Assembly: GCF_003028855.1 (NCBI RefSeq)
Contig: NZ_CP028324.1
Span: 1,736,001 to 1,800,000 of the forward strand
Source of the DNA: Pseudoduganella armeniaca
Lineage (GTDB): Bacteria; Pseudomonadota; Gammaproteobacteria; Burkholderiales; Burkholderiaceae_D
Length of the DNA: 64,000 bases
Reading direction: 5' to 3'
Shown: in pieces, positions 19,065 to 28,185 of the stretch
Numbering within the stretch: the first letter of the stretch is position 1
How the letters are laid out: each line of letters starts with the position of its first letter
Program-made: the position numbers and the translations under genes
Notes under the pieces: generated by a model
The model's input: only the letters and a program-made list of their open reading frames with translations
Databases searched by the model: none
Told to the model about the DNA's origin: nothing

Positions 19065-21841
19065 ATGTCCATTCGCCTCAGCCAATTCGCCAATCTATTA
19101 AACGATCGGCAACACCGCCGCATCCTGCGCCTGTCGTTCCCGCACCAGGATGGCCCGTCCACGCCGTTTCTCGTCAATGCGCTGGAGGCCAGCGAAGGGG
19201 TCTCGCGCGACTTCGACTATACGGTCGAACTGATTTCGGAAGATCCCAACGTCGCGCTGAAGGACATGATGGGCAAGCTGCTCAGCGTGGAACTCGTGCG
19301 TGGCGACGGCACGCTGCGCTACTTCAGCGGCTACGTGTTCGGCTTCCGCTGCAAGCGCTCGGACGGCGCCATCACGTTCTACGAAGCGCGACTGGGACCG
19401 TGGGTGCGCTATCTGAGCCTGCGCAAGGACAGTTATCTGTTCCATGGCATGACCTTGCGCGACCAGACCGCCAGCATTTTCGACGACTACGCGCTGCACG
19501 CCAACTGGGAGTGGCGCGTGGCCGGTGACGATCCGGTCTGGACCGATGCCTGCCAGTTCGAGGAAACCGACTTCAATTACCTGAGCCGGCGCTGGGAAGC
19601 GGCCGGTTACCTGTACTGGTACGAGCACAGCGCCAACGGGCACCAGATCGTCATCGCCGACGACTCGACCGCGGCTCCCGCGATCGACGGCAGCAGCATC
19701 GTCAGCTTCCAGCGCCACGGCGGCATCCGCGAGGAGGACGCGATCGACCACTGGTCGCCCGTGCGCCGCCTGGCACCCGGCAGCGTCAGCATCGGCAGCC
19801 ACGACTTCAAGGCCCCGGCAGCCAGAACGTGAACATGCCGACCGTGGCGCAGCAGGGCGCGGTACCGGCGATCGACTCGTACGAATACGCCGGTGCCTAT
19901 GGTTTCAACGGCACCCGCGACGGCGACCAGCTGGCCCGCCTGCGCATGGAGGAATTCGAGGGCGCCGCCAAGTATTACGAGGGCGAGGGCAACAGCCGCT
20001 ACTGCATGCCGGGGCGCCACCTGCAGCTGGTCGATCATTTTGCCTACGATCCGTTCGGCGGCGCCGGCGGCGCGACCGACAGCCAGTTCCTGATCCTCTC
20101 GGTGCACCATTCGGCCACCAACAACTACCTGCAGCAGGGCGACGCGCTGCCGCACTACCGCAATCGCCTGACCTGCACCCGCCGCAACGTGCCGTGGCGC
20201 CCGGGCCGGGGTTTCAACAGCACGGCGACGCGCATCCTGGCGCCGCAGACCGCCACCGTGGTGGGCCCGGGCGGACCGGACAGCATCCATACCGACGAAT
20301 ACGGCCGCGTGCGCGTGCAGTTCCACTGGGACCGCGTCGGCATGCGCGACGAGCGCAGCTCGGCTTGGGTACGCGTGACGACGCCATGGGCCGGCGGAGA
20401 ACTTGGCGCCGCCTCGATCCCGCGCGTGGGCTCGGAAGTGCTGGTGCAGTGGCTGGACGGGAATCCGGACCGGCCGATCATCACGGGCGGCGTGCACAAC
20501 GCCCACCATATGCCGCCATGGGAACTGCCGGGCCAGCAGGCCCTGATGGGACTGCGCAGCCGCGAGCTGGCGCCCGGCAGCGGCAATGCCGCGGGCGGCC
20601 GCAGCAATCACTTGATCCTGGACGACACCAACGCGGGCATCCAGGCGCAGTTGAAGAGCGATCACGCGTGCAGCCAACTCTCGCTCGGCAGTATCGCGCG
20701 CATCGACGACAACCGCGGCCGCCAGGAAGCGCGCGGCGAGGGCTGGGAGATCGCCACCGACGCCTGGGGTGTGGCGCGCGCCGCCAAGGGCGTGCTGATC
20801 ACGACCGAGGCGGGCCAGAGCGGCAGCAAGGCCGTCAAGGAGATGAGCCAGGCCAGCGCGCGCCTTTCCTCCGCCAGCGAGGAGCAGGATGCGCAGGCCG
20901 AGCTGGCCGAGCATTTCGGTGCCCACGAAAAGGCGGGCCTGCAAGGTGACGTCACGCAGGCCATCCATGCCCAGAACAGCGCCATGAAGAGCGGCGGCGA
21001 TCGTTTCCCCGAGCTGGGTGAGCCGCAACTGGTACTGGCCGGCGATGCCGGCGTCGCCCTGACGAGCGGCAAGTCGACGCACATCGCCAGCACCGACCAT
21101 GCGGCGCTGACCACCGGGAAGAGCCTGTCGCTGTCGGCGGGCCACAGCCTGTTCGCCAACGTGCGCCAGGCCTTCCGCCTGTTCGTCCACAAGGCTGGCA
21201 TGAAGCTGGTCGCCGCGGCGGGCGACATCGACATCAAGGCCCTGAACGACAGCATCAACGTGCTGGCCAAGCTCAATATCACCCAGACCGCCGACAAGAT
21301 CGTCATCAGCGCCAGGGAAGAGGTGCTGATCAGCGGTGCCGGCAGCTACGTCAAGTTCTCGGCAGCCGGCATCGAGCACGGCACCGACGGCAAGGCCACC
21401 GTGCATGCGGCCAGCCACGCCGCCACGGGTCCGCAGAGCATCGACGTGGTGCAGCAGAAGATCTTCGAGGAAGCCAAGCCGCGCAAGTACAGCCAGCAGG
21501 TGCTGGTCGACACGGCGTTGTGGCAGTTGCCGGACGGCGCCCGCAAGGTCGCCTACAAGTTTATCTCCGAAGCCGATACGGTATTGGGCAGCGGCACGCT
21601 CGATGGCGAAGGCAAGTCGGCGCGGCTGTTTACCGACACCGCGCAGGCGGCCATCGTGGAACTCGACGTCAACGAGGGCAAGTGGACGCAACTGATCACC
21701 GAGCGCCACGACGACATCGACATCGCGCCGAGCACGACGGCGCTCGTGTTCGACTACAGCGACCATGACGAGAATCCGATCGAACCCGGCGACGACGACC
21801 AGGACGATCCGGATCTCAGCATGTACGACATCACCGCGTGA
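19065..21841 (+). pseudogene. vgrG: Type VI secretion VgrG spike protein, apparent one-base frameshift
   Basis: Two abutting frames encode one VgrG of about 925 residues. 19065-19832 gives the gp27-like base (MSIRLSQFANLLNDRQ onward). The frame ending at 21841 gives the rest of the gp27-like region (AIDSYEYAGAYGF), the gp5-like OB fold (IHTDEYGRVRVQFHWDR), the DUF2345 needle and a C-terminal domain of about 120 residues (LVDTALWQLPDGARK) resembling transthyretin-like cargo-binding tails. One missing base near 19820-19826 (CCAG) explains the split. VgrG forms the puncturing tip of the T6SS and carries effectors. It heads a four-gene cassette. Confidence 0.85.
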
Positions 21842-21873
21842 GCGCCACGCCATTCTTTGCAAAGACGCCAGTT

Positions 21874-22989
21874 ATGAAGACCTCGATCACCCTCGTTACC
21901 GCCGTGCTGTTGGGCGCCGGCGTGGCCACGGCCGCGCCGGTCGTCCTGACCAAGCAAGGGTCCACCTACCTTCGCCAGATGCAGCCGGGACCCGATGGCC
22001 TGCTGTGCATCGTCGGCCAGACCAGCGACCCCGACGGCGACCTGCAGCCGCGTGGCACTGTCATCCTGTACAGCACCACGAAGAACCAGGTGCTGTGGCA
22101 GCAAACGGTGGACGCGCCGGACGGTTCGGCCGCCAATCGCTTCGTGGCCTGCCGCACGGACGGCAAGACGACCTACGTCGCCGCCAATGTCGACACCCAT
22201 TCCGAGCGCTCGCTGGCCCAGGCGCTGGCCTACGTCTACCAGTTCGACGAAAAAGGCAAGGTAACGGCCCGCAAGGAGCTCGCCACCAGCGCCCGGAACG
22301 CGTTCGTGTATGACCTGGACGTGGACGACAAGGGCGTGACCGTGATCGGCAAGGCCAGCGACCGCAAGGCCGACAGCGAGAGCAACGGCATCTTCTTCGC
22401 CAGCCTGGATCGCGGCCTGAAGACGGCCACCTTCAAGCGACTCGCCACCGGCGCCTTCCAGAACGACGCCGTGGTGCGCCTGGCTGGCGGCACCGCCCTG
22501 CTGGGCGGTAATTTCTCGCCGGCTTCGGTGCCGAACGGCGACCTGGTGGAAGACTACGCCGTCTCGCGCATCGTCAACGGCAAATACCAGTTCAGCGTGC
22601 GGCCGCAGAAAGCCAAGCCGGACGATGTCGCCACCGCCATCACGCCGGCGCAGGAGATCGTCTCGCTGGGCACGCCGGCCAAGACCACGACGCTGACGGT
22701 GGTCACGCCCGACGGCAAGATCGGCGAAACGCGCCAGATCCAGAGCCCGTTCTGCATGACCAGTGCGCTCAGCGCGGATGCCGCGGCGTTGTATGCGTTG
22801 CGCTCTCCGTGCGGCCGCTCGCAAGACCGCCCGAAGCTGGTGCGGATCGATCGCAAGACCGGAGTGGAAACGGTCGTGACGGGCATCACGGGGGTGCCGG
22901 TGAACGCGCTTGCCGTGGACGGCGGCGTGCTGGTGGTCTCGGAAAAGGGTGGCAGCCTGCTGCTGCAATCGGTCGGCAAGGGGTCGTGA
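21874..22989 (+). CDS. Exported beta-propeller-like protein in the vgrG cassette
   Basis: A 371-residue protein with a clear signal peptide (MKTSITLVTAVLLGAGVATA). The body repeats short beta-strand units (for example AYVYQFDEKGKVTARKELA and LVRIDRKTGVETVV) suggestive of a propeller. I do not recognise the family. A GTG at 21838, overlapping the vgrG stop, is an alternative start, but the ATG at 21874 begins the signal peptide cleanly. Position between vgrG and a cell-wall hydrolase suggests a periplasmic accessory or second immunity protein. That is inference. Confidence 0.7.
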   Translation: MKTSITLVTAVLLGAGVATAAPVVLTKQGSTYLRQMQPGPDGLLCIVGQTSDPDGDLQPRGTVILYSTTKNQVLWQQTVDAPDGSAANRFVACRTDGKTTYVAANVDTHSERSLAQALAYVYQFDEKGKVTARKELATSARNAFVYDLDVDDKGVTVIGKASDRKADSESNGIFFASLDRGLKTATFKRLATGAFQNDAVVRLAGGTALLGGNFSPASVPNGDLVEDYAVSRIVNGKYQFSVRPQKAKPDDVATAITPAQEIVSLGTPAKTTTLTVVTPDGKIGETRQIQSPFCMTSALSADAAALYALRSPCGRSQDRPKLVRIDRKTGVETVVTGITGVPVNALAVDGGVLVVSEKGGSLLLQSVGKGS

Positions 22990-22990
22990 A

Positions 22991-24766
22991 GTGAAGAAGG
23001 AATATCCGTACGAACAAAAGATCGCGTTCATCAAGAGCCTGTATTGCCCCGCGCGCGCGGTCGCGGCGCAAACCGGCTGTTCATGGGAACTGATCCTGGC
23101 CCAGGCGGCCCAGGAGACCGGCTGGGGCGAGAAGACGCTGCCAGGCACGAATAATATTTTCAACATCAAGGCGTCGCCCGGCTGGCATGGCGAGTCGCGT
23201 GTATTCCGCGTGTGGGAGAAGGTACGCGGGGAAAAAATCTGGGTCAATGCGCCGTTCCGCGTCTATCCGGATATCGCCGCCAGCCTGCGCGACCGGACCG
23301 AATTCCTGAAGAGCAATCCGATCTACACGAAGGCCGGCCTGTTCGATCCCGGTACGGTGGGCGATTTCGTCAAGGAAGCCAAGGCGTTGAAAAAGGCCGG
23401 CTATGCGACCGACGAAAAATACGTGCAGCTGCTGCAGGACGTCTGGAACGGCCGCACGATGCGGCGCGCCGTGGCGGAGGCGCAGAAGCAGGGCTGCGGC
23501 CTGCAGCTGCCGGTAGTGGAGATCTTCATCAAGGACGCCGCCAAGGTGGCGATCGCCAACACGAAGCTGAGCGTGACCGTGTCGGGCCGCATCAGCGAGA
23601 CGATGACGGACGCGCACGGCAGCATCGCCGTGCGTATCGCCCCGAATATGAGCGGCGCCATCGCCCTGAAGGTCTTCGACAGCGCGACCAAGGACTGGGT
23701 GGCGCTGGACCCGGTGAGCATTCCCAATCCCGTCAAGTCGTTGACCGTGACATTGCTGGCGCCGACGATCCGCATCCAGACCAGCACGCGGGTGCACGAC
23801 AAGCCGCCCAAGCCACCGGCAGCGGCGCCGGCCGCCAAGCCGGCCACGCCGGCCCCGGCCCAGCATGGCAAGCCGAAAACCAAGACCTATACGGTGCGCA
23901 AGGGCGATACGCTGGGATCGATCGCGGCGGCCGAGAAGATGCGCTACAAGACCATCGCTGACCTGAACAACATCAAGTCGCCGTACATCATCCGGCCCGA
24001 CCAGGTGCTGCTGATCCCGATTCTCGACGGCGCCCACGGCGCCGCGCCGGCGCATCCGCCGGCGGCACAGCCGCGCGCGGCGCATCCACCTGCCGCGCAC
24101 CCGCCCGCCACGAAGCCGGCGTCACCTGCGCCGGCACCGGCCGCGAAGGGCAGCATGTTCGGCGACCTGATCGCGGAGCTGCACACGGCCTACCTGCGCG
24201 ATGCGGCCGACAAGCCCAAGACCGCCGTCGCGGCGTCGCTGAAGGCACCCTGGATGAAGATCGCGGAAGAGGAGTTCAAGGCCAAGGTCAAGCGGGTTAC
24301 CGGCGCCGGCGCCAACTCGCACATCATCGACTACTTCAAGGCGACGGACCTGAACAAGAAGGATGCCAGCACCGACGAGACGGCATGGTGCGCCGCCTTC
24401 TGCAACTGGTGCCTGGTCAAATCGGGATTCGCCGGCGACAACAGTGCGTGGGCGGCCAATTTCAAGAAGTGGGGACGGCCAACCCGGAACAACAAGCCGG
24501 CGTTCGGCGCCGTCGCCCTGATCCGCTTCAAAAGCGGCAAGCACCACGTAACCTTCGTCGCAGGGCTGAGCAAGGATGGCTCGCGCCTGGCGACGCTCGG
24601 CGGCAACCAAGGTGATTTCAGCGCCGTCACGCACAGCCACGTACCGGCGGACTGGGTGGTATGCTACCGCTATCCCAGCGATTATCCGGACTACGACGAT
24701 GACTATGTGCTGCATGACGTCAAAGCAGATGGTGCGCCGTTGACATCGGCATCGACCCACTCCTGA
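22991..24766 (+). CDS. T6SS peptidoglycan hydrolase effector: glucosaminidase, LysM, CHAP-like amidase
   Basis: About 591 residues from the GTG at 22991, one base after the previous stop. Residues about 5-155 are a FlgJ/GH73-like glucosaminidase (catalytic glutamate in QAAQETGWGE). About 165-260 is a beta-sandwich linker. About 297-345 is a LysM domain (YTVRKGDTLGSIAAAE). A proline/alanine-rich hinge follows, then a C-terminal cysteine amidase of the CHAP/NlpC type with Cys in WCAAFCNW and His in KHHVTFVAG. There is no signal peptide, as expected for VgrG-delivered cargo. It could cut both glycan and peptide bonds of a rival cell wall. Confidence 0.82.
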   Translation: MKKEYPYEQKIAFIKSLYCPARAVAAQTGCSWELILAQAAQETGWGEKTLPGTNNIFNIKASPGWHGESRVFRVWEKVRGEKIWVNAPFRVYPDIAASLRDRTEFLKSNPIYTKAGLFDPGTVGDFVKEAKALKKAGYATDEKYVQLLQDVWNGRTMRRAVAEAQKQGCGLQLPVVEIFIKDAAKVAIANTKLSVTVSGRISETMTDAHGSIAVRIAPNMSGAIALKVFDSATKDWVALDPVSIPNPVKSLTVTLLAPTIRIQTSTRVHDKPPKPPAAAPAAKPATPAPAQHGKPKTKTYTVRKGDTLGSIAAAEKMRYKTIADLNNIKSPYIIRPDQVLLIPILDGAHGAAPAHPPAAQPRAAHPPAAHPPATKPASPAPAPAAKGSMFGDLIAELHTAYLRDAADKPKTAVAASLKAPWMKIAEEEFKAKVKRVTGAGANSHIIDYFKATDLNKKDASTDETAWCAAFCNWCLVKSGFAGDNSAWAANFKKWGRPTRNNKPAFGAVALIRFKSGKHHVTFVAGLSKDGSRLATLGGNQGDFSAVTHSHVPADWVVCYRYPSDYPDYDDDYVLHDVKADGAPLTSASTHS

Positions 24767-24776
24767 TAAGGCAGAC

Positions 24777-25235
24777 ATGAAATCCGTACCGATATTGTTA
24801 GCATTGCTCATCTCGTCCGGCGCCGCCAGCGCGTTCCCCGGCACTATCGACCTGCAGCGCATCGAAGGTCCCGTCAAGCGTTCGCTCAGCATCAGCAACT
24901 GGCACGTCGACAAGCGCGGCGTACCGTCCTTCGACTTCGCTTTCAGCCAGGCCGGCGGCGGTTGCGAATATCAGCGCAAGGGCCATGCCATCGCTGGCTT
25001 CGATGAAGCGGACGGCCACGTTGAACTCGAGATTTACGCCGGCGAGGACGATCACGGCAAGGAAGGACCGCGCATGATCATTTTCTATGCCAATAACAAC
25101 GATGTCGTGCTGAGCATGCCAGTACAGCAAAACAAGGTGTCCTGGGTGACGTTCGAGGATAAGCTGATGCGCAGTACCGTAGCGAAGAAGTGCGGCTATA
25201 CGGAGCGTGGCACTTCGATCGAATTGCGCAAGTGA
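24777..25235 (+). CDS. Putative periplasmic immunity protein for the T6SS effector
   Basis: A 152-residue protein with a signal peptide (MKSVPILLALLISSGAASA) and a mature domain containing two cysteines (GGGCEYQRKG and KKCGYTERG), probably disulphide-bonded. It begins 10 bp after the effector stop. Small size, periplasmic targeting and position fit an immunity protein that blocks a cell-wall hydrolase. No named immunity family was recognised, so the role rests on context. Confidence 0.65.
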   Translation: MKSVPILLALLISSGAASAFPGTIDLQRIEGPVKRSLSISNWHVDKRGVPSFDFAFSQAGGGCEYQRKGHAIAGFDEADGHVELEIYAGEDDHGKEGPRMIIFYANNNDVVLSMPVQQNKVSWVTFEDKLMRSTVAKKCGYTERGTSIELRK

Positions 25236-25420
25236 TCGATCGACCGCGTCGCCGACGGCAACGCGGTTTTGAACTCAAATCCCAGCCGGGCCATCGTCAA
25301 CTGCGCGAGCAACGGCACCATCCGCTCCTCGTCGTGGAACCGCTCGCCCACCCGCAGCGCGCGTGGTTCGACACCGAACGAGCGGAACCCGAGCGAACGA
25401 TAGTGCCGCCGCAGCCTGGG
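25196..25420 (-). pseudogene. Remnant of a GNAT acetyltransferase (C-terminal fragment)
   Basis: Minus-strand translation gives HYRSLGFRSFGVEPRALRVG, then ERFHDEERMV. This closely resembles the last strands of GNAT N-acetyltransferases (YRSLGF, EPRAL, YHDE). The N-terminal acetyl-CoA-binding part is missing: upstream lies the end of apbE. The fragment's end overlaps the last 40 bp of the immunity gene. It is probably a leftover from deletion or recombination at the boundary between the T6SS cassette and the nos operon. Confidence 0.55.
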
Positions 25421-25460
25421 CTGTCGGTAGCGCGCCGGAATCGGCGCCGCTCGCTCCATG

Positions 25461-26477
25461 CTACGGCGGAGCCGACGCGCCATGTGCCAGCCGCGCCTGC
25501 AGTGCCGGCGATACATGCACCCGCCGCGCCGTATCGACCAGCAGCACCTCGCGCAGGCCGAGTCGCCGCGCCATCGCCTGCCAGCCGGCGGCTCCCGTGA
25601 TGAACAGCGGCTTGGAATTGCCATCCGAGCGCAGGCCCACGTCCGCACCGCCGGACGTGAGGATCGTGACCGAAGCCACCAGGTCGATCGGGTAACCCGT
25701 GCGCGGGTCGATGATGTGCGGCCGGCGCTTGCCGTCCTTCATGAAGTAGCGCTCGTAGTCGCCGCTGGTGCCCATCGCTTCGTTGTCGCGCAGCGGCACC
25801 ATCACGAGCGTGCCGGCGCCGCGTGGATCGCGGATGCCGACCTGCCACGGTTTCTCGCCGGGCTGGCCGATCGCCAGCACGTTGCCGCCGATGTTGACCA
25901 GCGCCGCCCGCACGCCGCCGGCGCGCAGGATGGCGGCGGCGCGGTCCAGCGCATAACCCTTGGCATAGCCGCCCAGGTCGATCATCACGGCCGGATTGAC
26001 GCTGCTGATCGTGGTGCCGTGGTAGCGCAGGTCGTCCAGGGTCGGATGGGCCTCGACCCAGCGCCGGATTTCCGCTTCCGGCGGCGCCTGCGGGCCGAAC
26101 GTGCTGCTCTGGAAGCCCCACAGGCGGATCAGGTGGCCGATCGTGGGGTTGAACAGGTAATCGGACTGCGCCGACAGGCGGGTGGCCGACTGCAGCAGGT
26201 CCACCATCTCGGCATCGGCCTGGAACGGCACGCCCTTGGCGATGCTGTCGTTCAGCGCCGTCAGCATGCTGGGTTGCCAGGCGTGGTACTTGCGGTGCAG
26301 CCGGTCGAATTCGGCCAGCACGGCGCTGGCCAGCGCATCGGCGCGTGCACGCGAGCCGTCGTAGATCGTCACCTCGACCGTGGTGCCGAACACGTGGCCG
26401 GTCGTCTTGTGGCGCGGCGGCTCGCGGGTGCAGCCACCCAGCAGGATGACGAATGCGATCAGCAGCAGCCGCGCCAT
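25461..26477 (-). CDS. apbE: FAD:protein FMN transferase (ApbE/NosX), lipoprotein
   Basis: A 338-residue ApbE-family protein with a lipoprotein signal (VILLGGC, lipidated Cys16). Family motifs include MIDLGGYAKGYALDRAA, LVNIGGNV and the C-terminal HIIDPRTGYPI metal/FAD region. It attaches FMN to a threonine of target proteins. In nos clusters (as NosX) its substrate is NosR, whose SGATVT site is present here. It is last of the nos operon, 10 bp after the cytochrome c gene. Confidence 0.92.
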   Translation of the reverse strand: MARLLLIAFVILLGGCTREPPRHKTTGHVFGTTVEVTIYDGSRARADALASAVLAEFDRLHRKYHAWQPSMLTALNDSIAKGVPFQADAEMVDLLQSATRLSAQSDYLFNPTIGHLIRLWGFQSSTFGPQAPPEAEIRRWVEAHPTLDDLRYHGTTISSVNPAVMIDLGGYAKGYALDRAAAILRAGGVRAALVNIGGNVLAIGQPGEKPWQVGIRDPRGAGTLVMVPLRDNEAMGTSGDYERYFMKDGKRRPHIIDPRTGYPIDLVASVTILTSGGADVGLRSDGNSKPLFITGAAGWQAMARRLGLREVLLVDTARRVHVSPALQARLAHGASAPP

Positions 26478-26487
26478 GGCATTCCCC

Positions 26488-26802
26488 TCAGCTGCTCTTG
26501 GCGACCATGAAGTCGACCACGGCCTTGACTTCGTCGTCCTTCAGCGCCGGATTGCCGCCGCGCGGCGGCATCATCTTGAAGCCGTTGATGGCGTTGGTGT
26601 AGACCGCGGCCTTGCCCTTGGCCAGGCGCGGCTTCCACGCGGTCTTGTCGCCTACTTTCGGCGCGCCCAGCACGCCGGCGCCGTGGCACGACATGCAGGT
26701 GGCCTTGTAGGCCGCTTCGGCCTTGGCATTGTCGGCCGCGCCGGCCAGGGAGGTGCAGGCGCCGAGCACCAGCGCCGCCAGCAATTTATAGTTGTTCATC
26801 AT
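26488..26802 (-). CDS. Class I c-type cytochrome (c5-like) of the nos operon
   Basis: A 104-residue exported monohaem cytochrome. A signal peptide ends near residue 22, the haem site is CMSCH at residues 36-40, and the probable methionine ligand lies in GFKMMPPRGG. It resembles cytochrome c5/c552 electron carriers. Between nosL and apbE, it probably donates electrons to nitrous oxide reductase in the periplasm. Confidence 0.88.
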   Translation of the reverse strand: MMNNYKLLAALVLGACTSLAGAADNAKAEAAYKATCMSCHGAGVLGAPKVGDKTAWKPRLAKGKAAVYTNAINGFKMMPPRGGNPALKDDEVKAVVDFMVAKSS

Positions 26803-26866
26803 CGTTCTCTCTTCATCGGTTGCGTCGGCGATTGCCGACAGGTTGGGGGCGGCCGGGCCGCCCGGA

Positions 26867-27364
26867 TCAGTGGCCGTGCGCCGGCCGGCCCAGCAGCGCT
26901 GGCGTCAGGTCGGCAAACGCCAGTACCTGGCCGCCTTCGCGGCTGGCGAACGCCTCGGCGTCGGCGCGTTGCGCGAACGGCACCACGGTCGGGCCCATCG
27001 AGCCGACGGCCCGGCTGCCGACCACGTACAGCGCCGTGCGCGCGGCGATCCAGTGCCCTTGCGGGCGCCGCCAGTCGGCCTGGCCCATGTCCTGCACGAA
27101 GGGCACCGCGGCGCCGCGGGCCTGCTCCGGCGCCAGCAGGGTGCGCAGCAGTTCGACCACGTCGCAGAAATAGTCGGTCTTGCCGTCGCCGTAGCGGACC
27201 TGCGCCTTGGCGCCGGGATAGTCGCGCAGCACCATGCCGTCCAGCGCGCAGGCCGTGTCCGCGGCCGGCTCCAGCGCCTGCAGCGAGGCGGCCTGGCCGC
27301 AGCCGGCCAGCAGCGCCACCAGCAGCAGGCGGCGCCAGCGCGGCGTGGATGTCGTTGTCATCAT
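26867..27364 (-). CDS. nosL: NosL copper chaperone lipoprotein
   Basis: A 165-residue NosL protein with a lipoprotein signal (LLLVALLAGCGQ). The characteristic region has CALDGMVLRDYPGAKAQ and then DYFCDVVELL. NosL delivers Cu(I) to apo-nitrous oxide reductase for CuZ assembly. It starts at 27364 and overlaps the end of nosY by 4 bp, so the two are translationally coupled. A 64-bp gap separates it from the cytochrome gene. Confidence 0.92.
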   Translation of the reverse strand: MMTTTSTPRWRRLLLVALLAGCGQAASLQALEPAADTACALDGMVLRDYPGAKAQVRYGDGKTDYFCDVVELLRTLLAPEQARGAAVPFVQDMGQADWRRPQGHWIAARTALYVVGSRAVGSMGPTVVPFAQRADAEAFASREGGQVLAFADLTPALLGRPAHGH

Positions 27365-28185
27365 CGGAATCTCCAGTAAGCGAAAGTAAAGGGCAGGGCG
27401 ATCCAGGCGGCCATCACGGCGCACAGCGCGACCGGCTGGGTCCAGCCGGGCGGCATCACGGTGGCCAGGCCGTACATGCCTTGCGCCTGGTCGGAGCTGA
27501 ACACGTTCAGCAGCCGGAACACGTCGGCCGGGTTGAGCATCAGCAGTGCGGCGAACAGGCCGCTGTCCAGGCCACCGTTGCTGGCCACCAGGGCGCCCAT
27601 CAGCAGCAGGTCGAACACCAGCACGAAGAAGAACCACAGGGCCAGCGCGGCGCCGCTGGCGCGCACGCGGTCGGTGGCGAGCACGGACACGCACAGCGCG
27701 ACGCTGAGGAAGGCCCAGCCCATCAGGATGGCGCTGGCGACGAACCAGGCGTAGCGCCAGCCGTCGGCCACCGTCAGTTCGCCGGACAGGGGCAGCAGGC
27801 CGACGCCGAAGCCCAGCGCCGTGGCGCTCGCCAGTGCAGCGGCCAGGCCGAGGTATTTGCCGCACAGGATTTCGAAGCGGCTGATCGGCATCGACAGCAG
27901 CAGCTCCAGCGCGCCCCGTTCGCGCTCGCCGACGATGGTGTCGTAGCCCAGGATCAGCGCGATCAGGGGAACCAGGTAGATCACCAGGCTGGCCAGGCTG
28001 GCGATGGTCGGCTCGATGCCGTGGAAGCCCACCTGGCCCTGCTGCACGGCGCCGAAGTAGCCGATCGCCAGCGCGAACACTGCGAAGATGCCGGCCACCG
28101 CCAGCAGCCAGCGGTTGCGCAACCGGTCGCGCCACTCCTTGGCGGCGACGATGGCCACCTGGCGCCATTCAAACCCGCTCGGCAT
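27361..28185 (-). CDS. nosY: NosY ABC transporter permease
   Basis: A membrane protein of about 274 residues with six hydrophobic segments and the family motif TIVGERERGALELLLSMPIS. NosY forms the membrane part of the NosDFY complex needed for copper-sulphur centre maturation of N2O reductase. The start at 28185 (MPSGFEWRQ) is preferred; an ATG at 28209 in frame is possible. It overlaps nosF by 17 bp. Confidence 0.92.
   Translation of the reverse strand: MPSGFEWRQVAIVAAKEWRDRLRNRWLLAVAGIFAVFALAIGYFGAVQQGQVGFHGIEPTIASLASLVIYLVPLIALILGYDTIVGERERGALELLLSMPISRFEILCGKYLGLAAALASATALGFGVGLLPLSGELTVADGWRYAWFVASAILMGWAFLSVALCVSVLATDRVRASGAALALWFFFVLVFDLLLMGALVASNGGLDSGLFAALLMLNPADVFRLLNVFSSDQAQGMYGLATVMPPGWTQPVALCAVMAAWIALPFTFAYWRFR

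Noticed and set aside
19800..19835. Programmed frameshifting or naturally split VgrG
   Set aside because: No slippery heptamer or following hairpin is visible, and two other genes nearby show the same kind of one-base loss, so an error or simple mutation is likelier.
19607..21862. A 751-codon minus-strand frame opposite vgrG
   Set aside because: Shadow of the VgrG reading frame, with no recognisable motif and an overlap with a well-supported gene.
19065..25235. Prophage tail module instead of a T6SS cassette
   Set aside because: No other tail, capsid or lysis genes are present, and the VgrG has T6SS-type gp27/gp5/DUF2345 layout with effector and immunity genes behind it.
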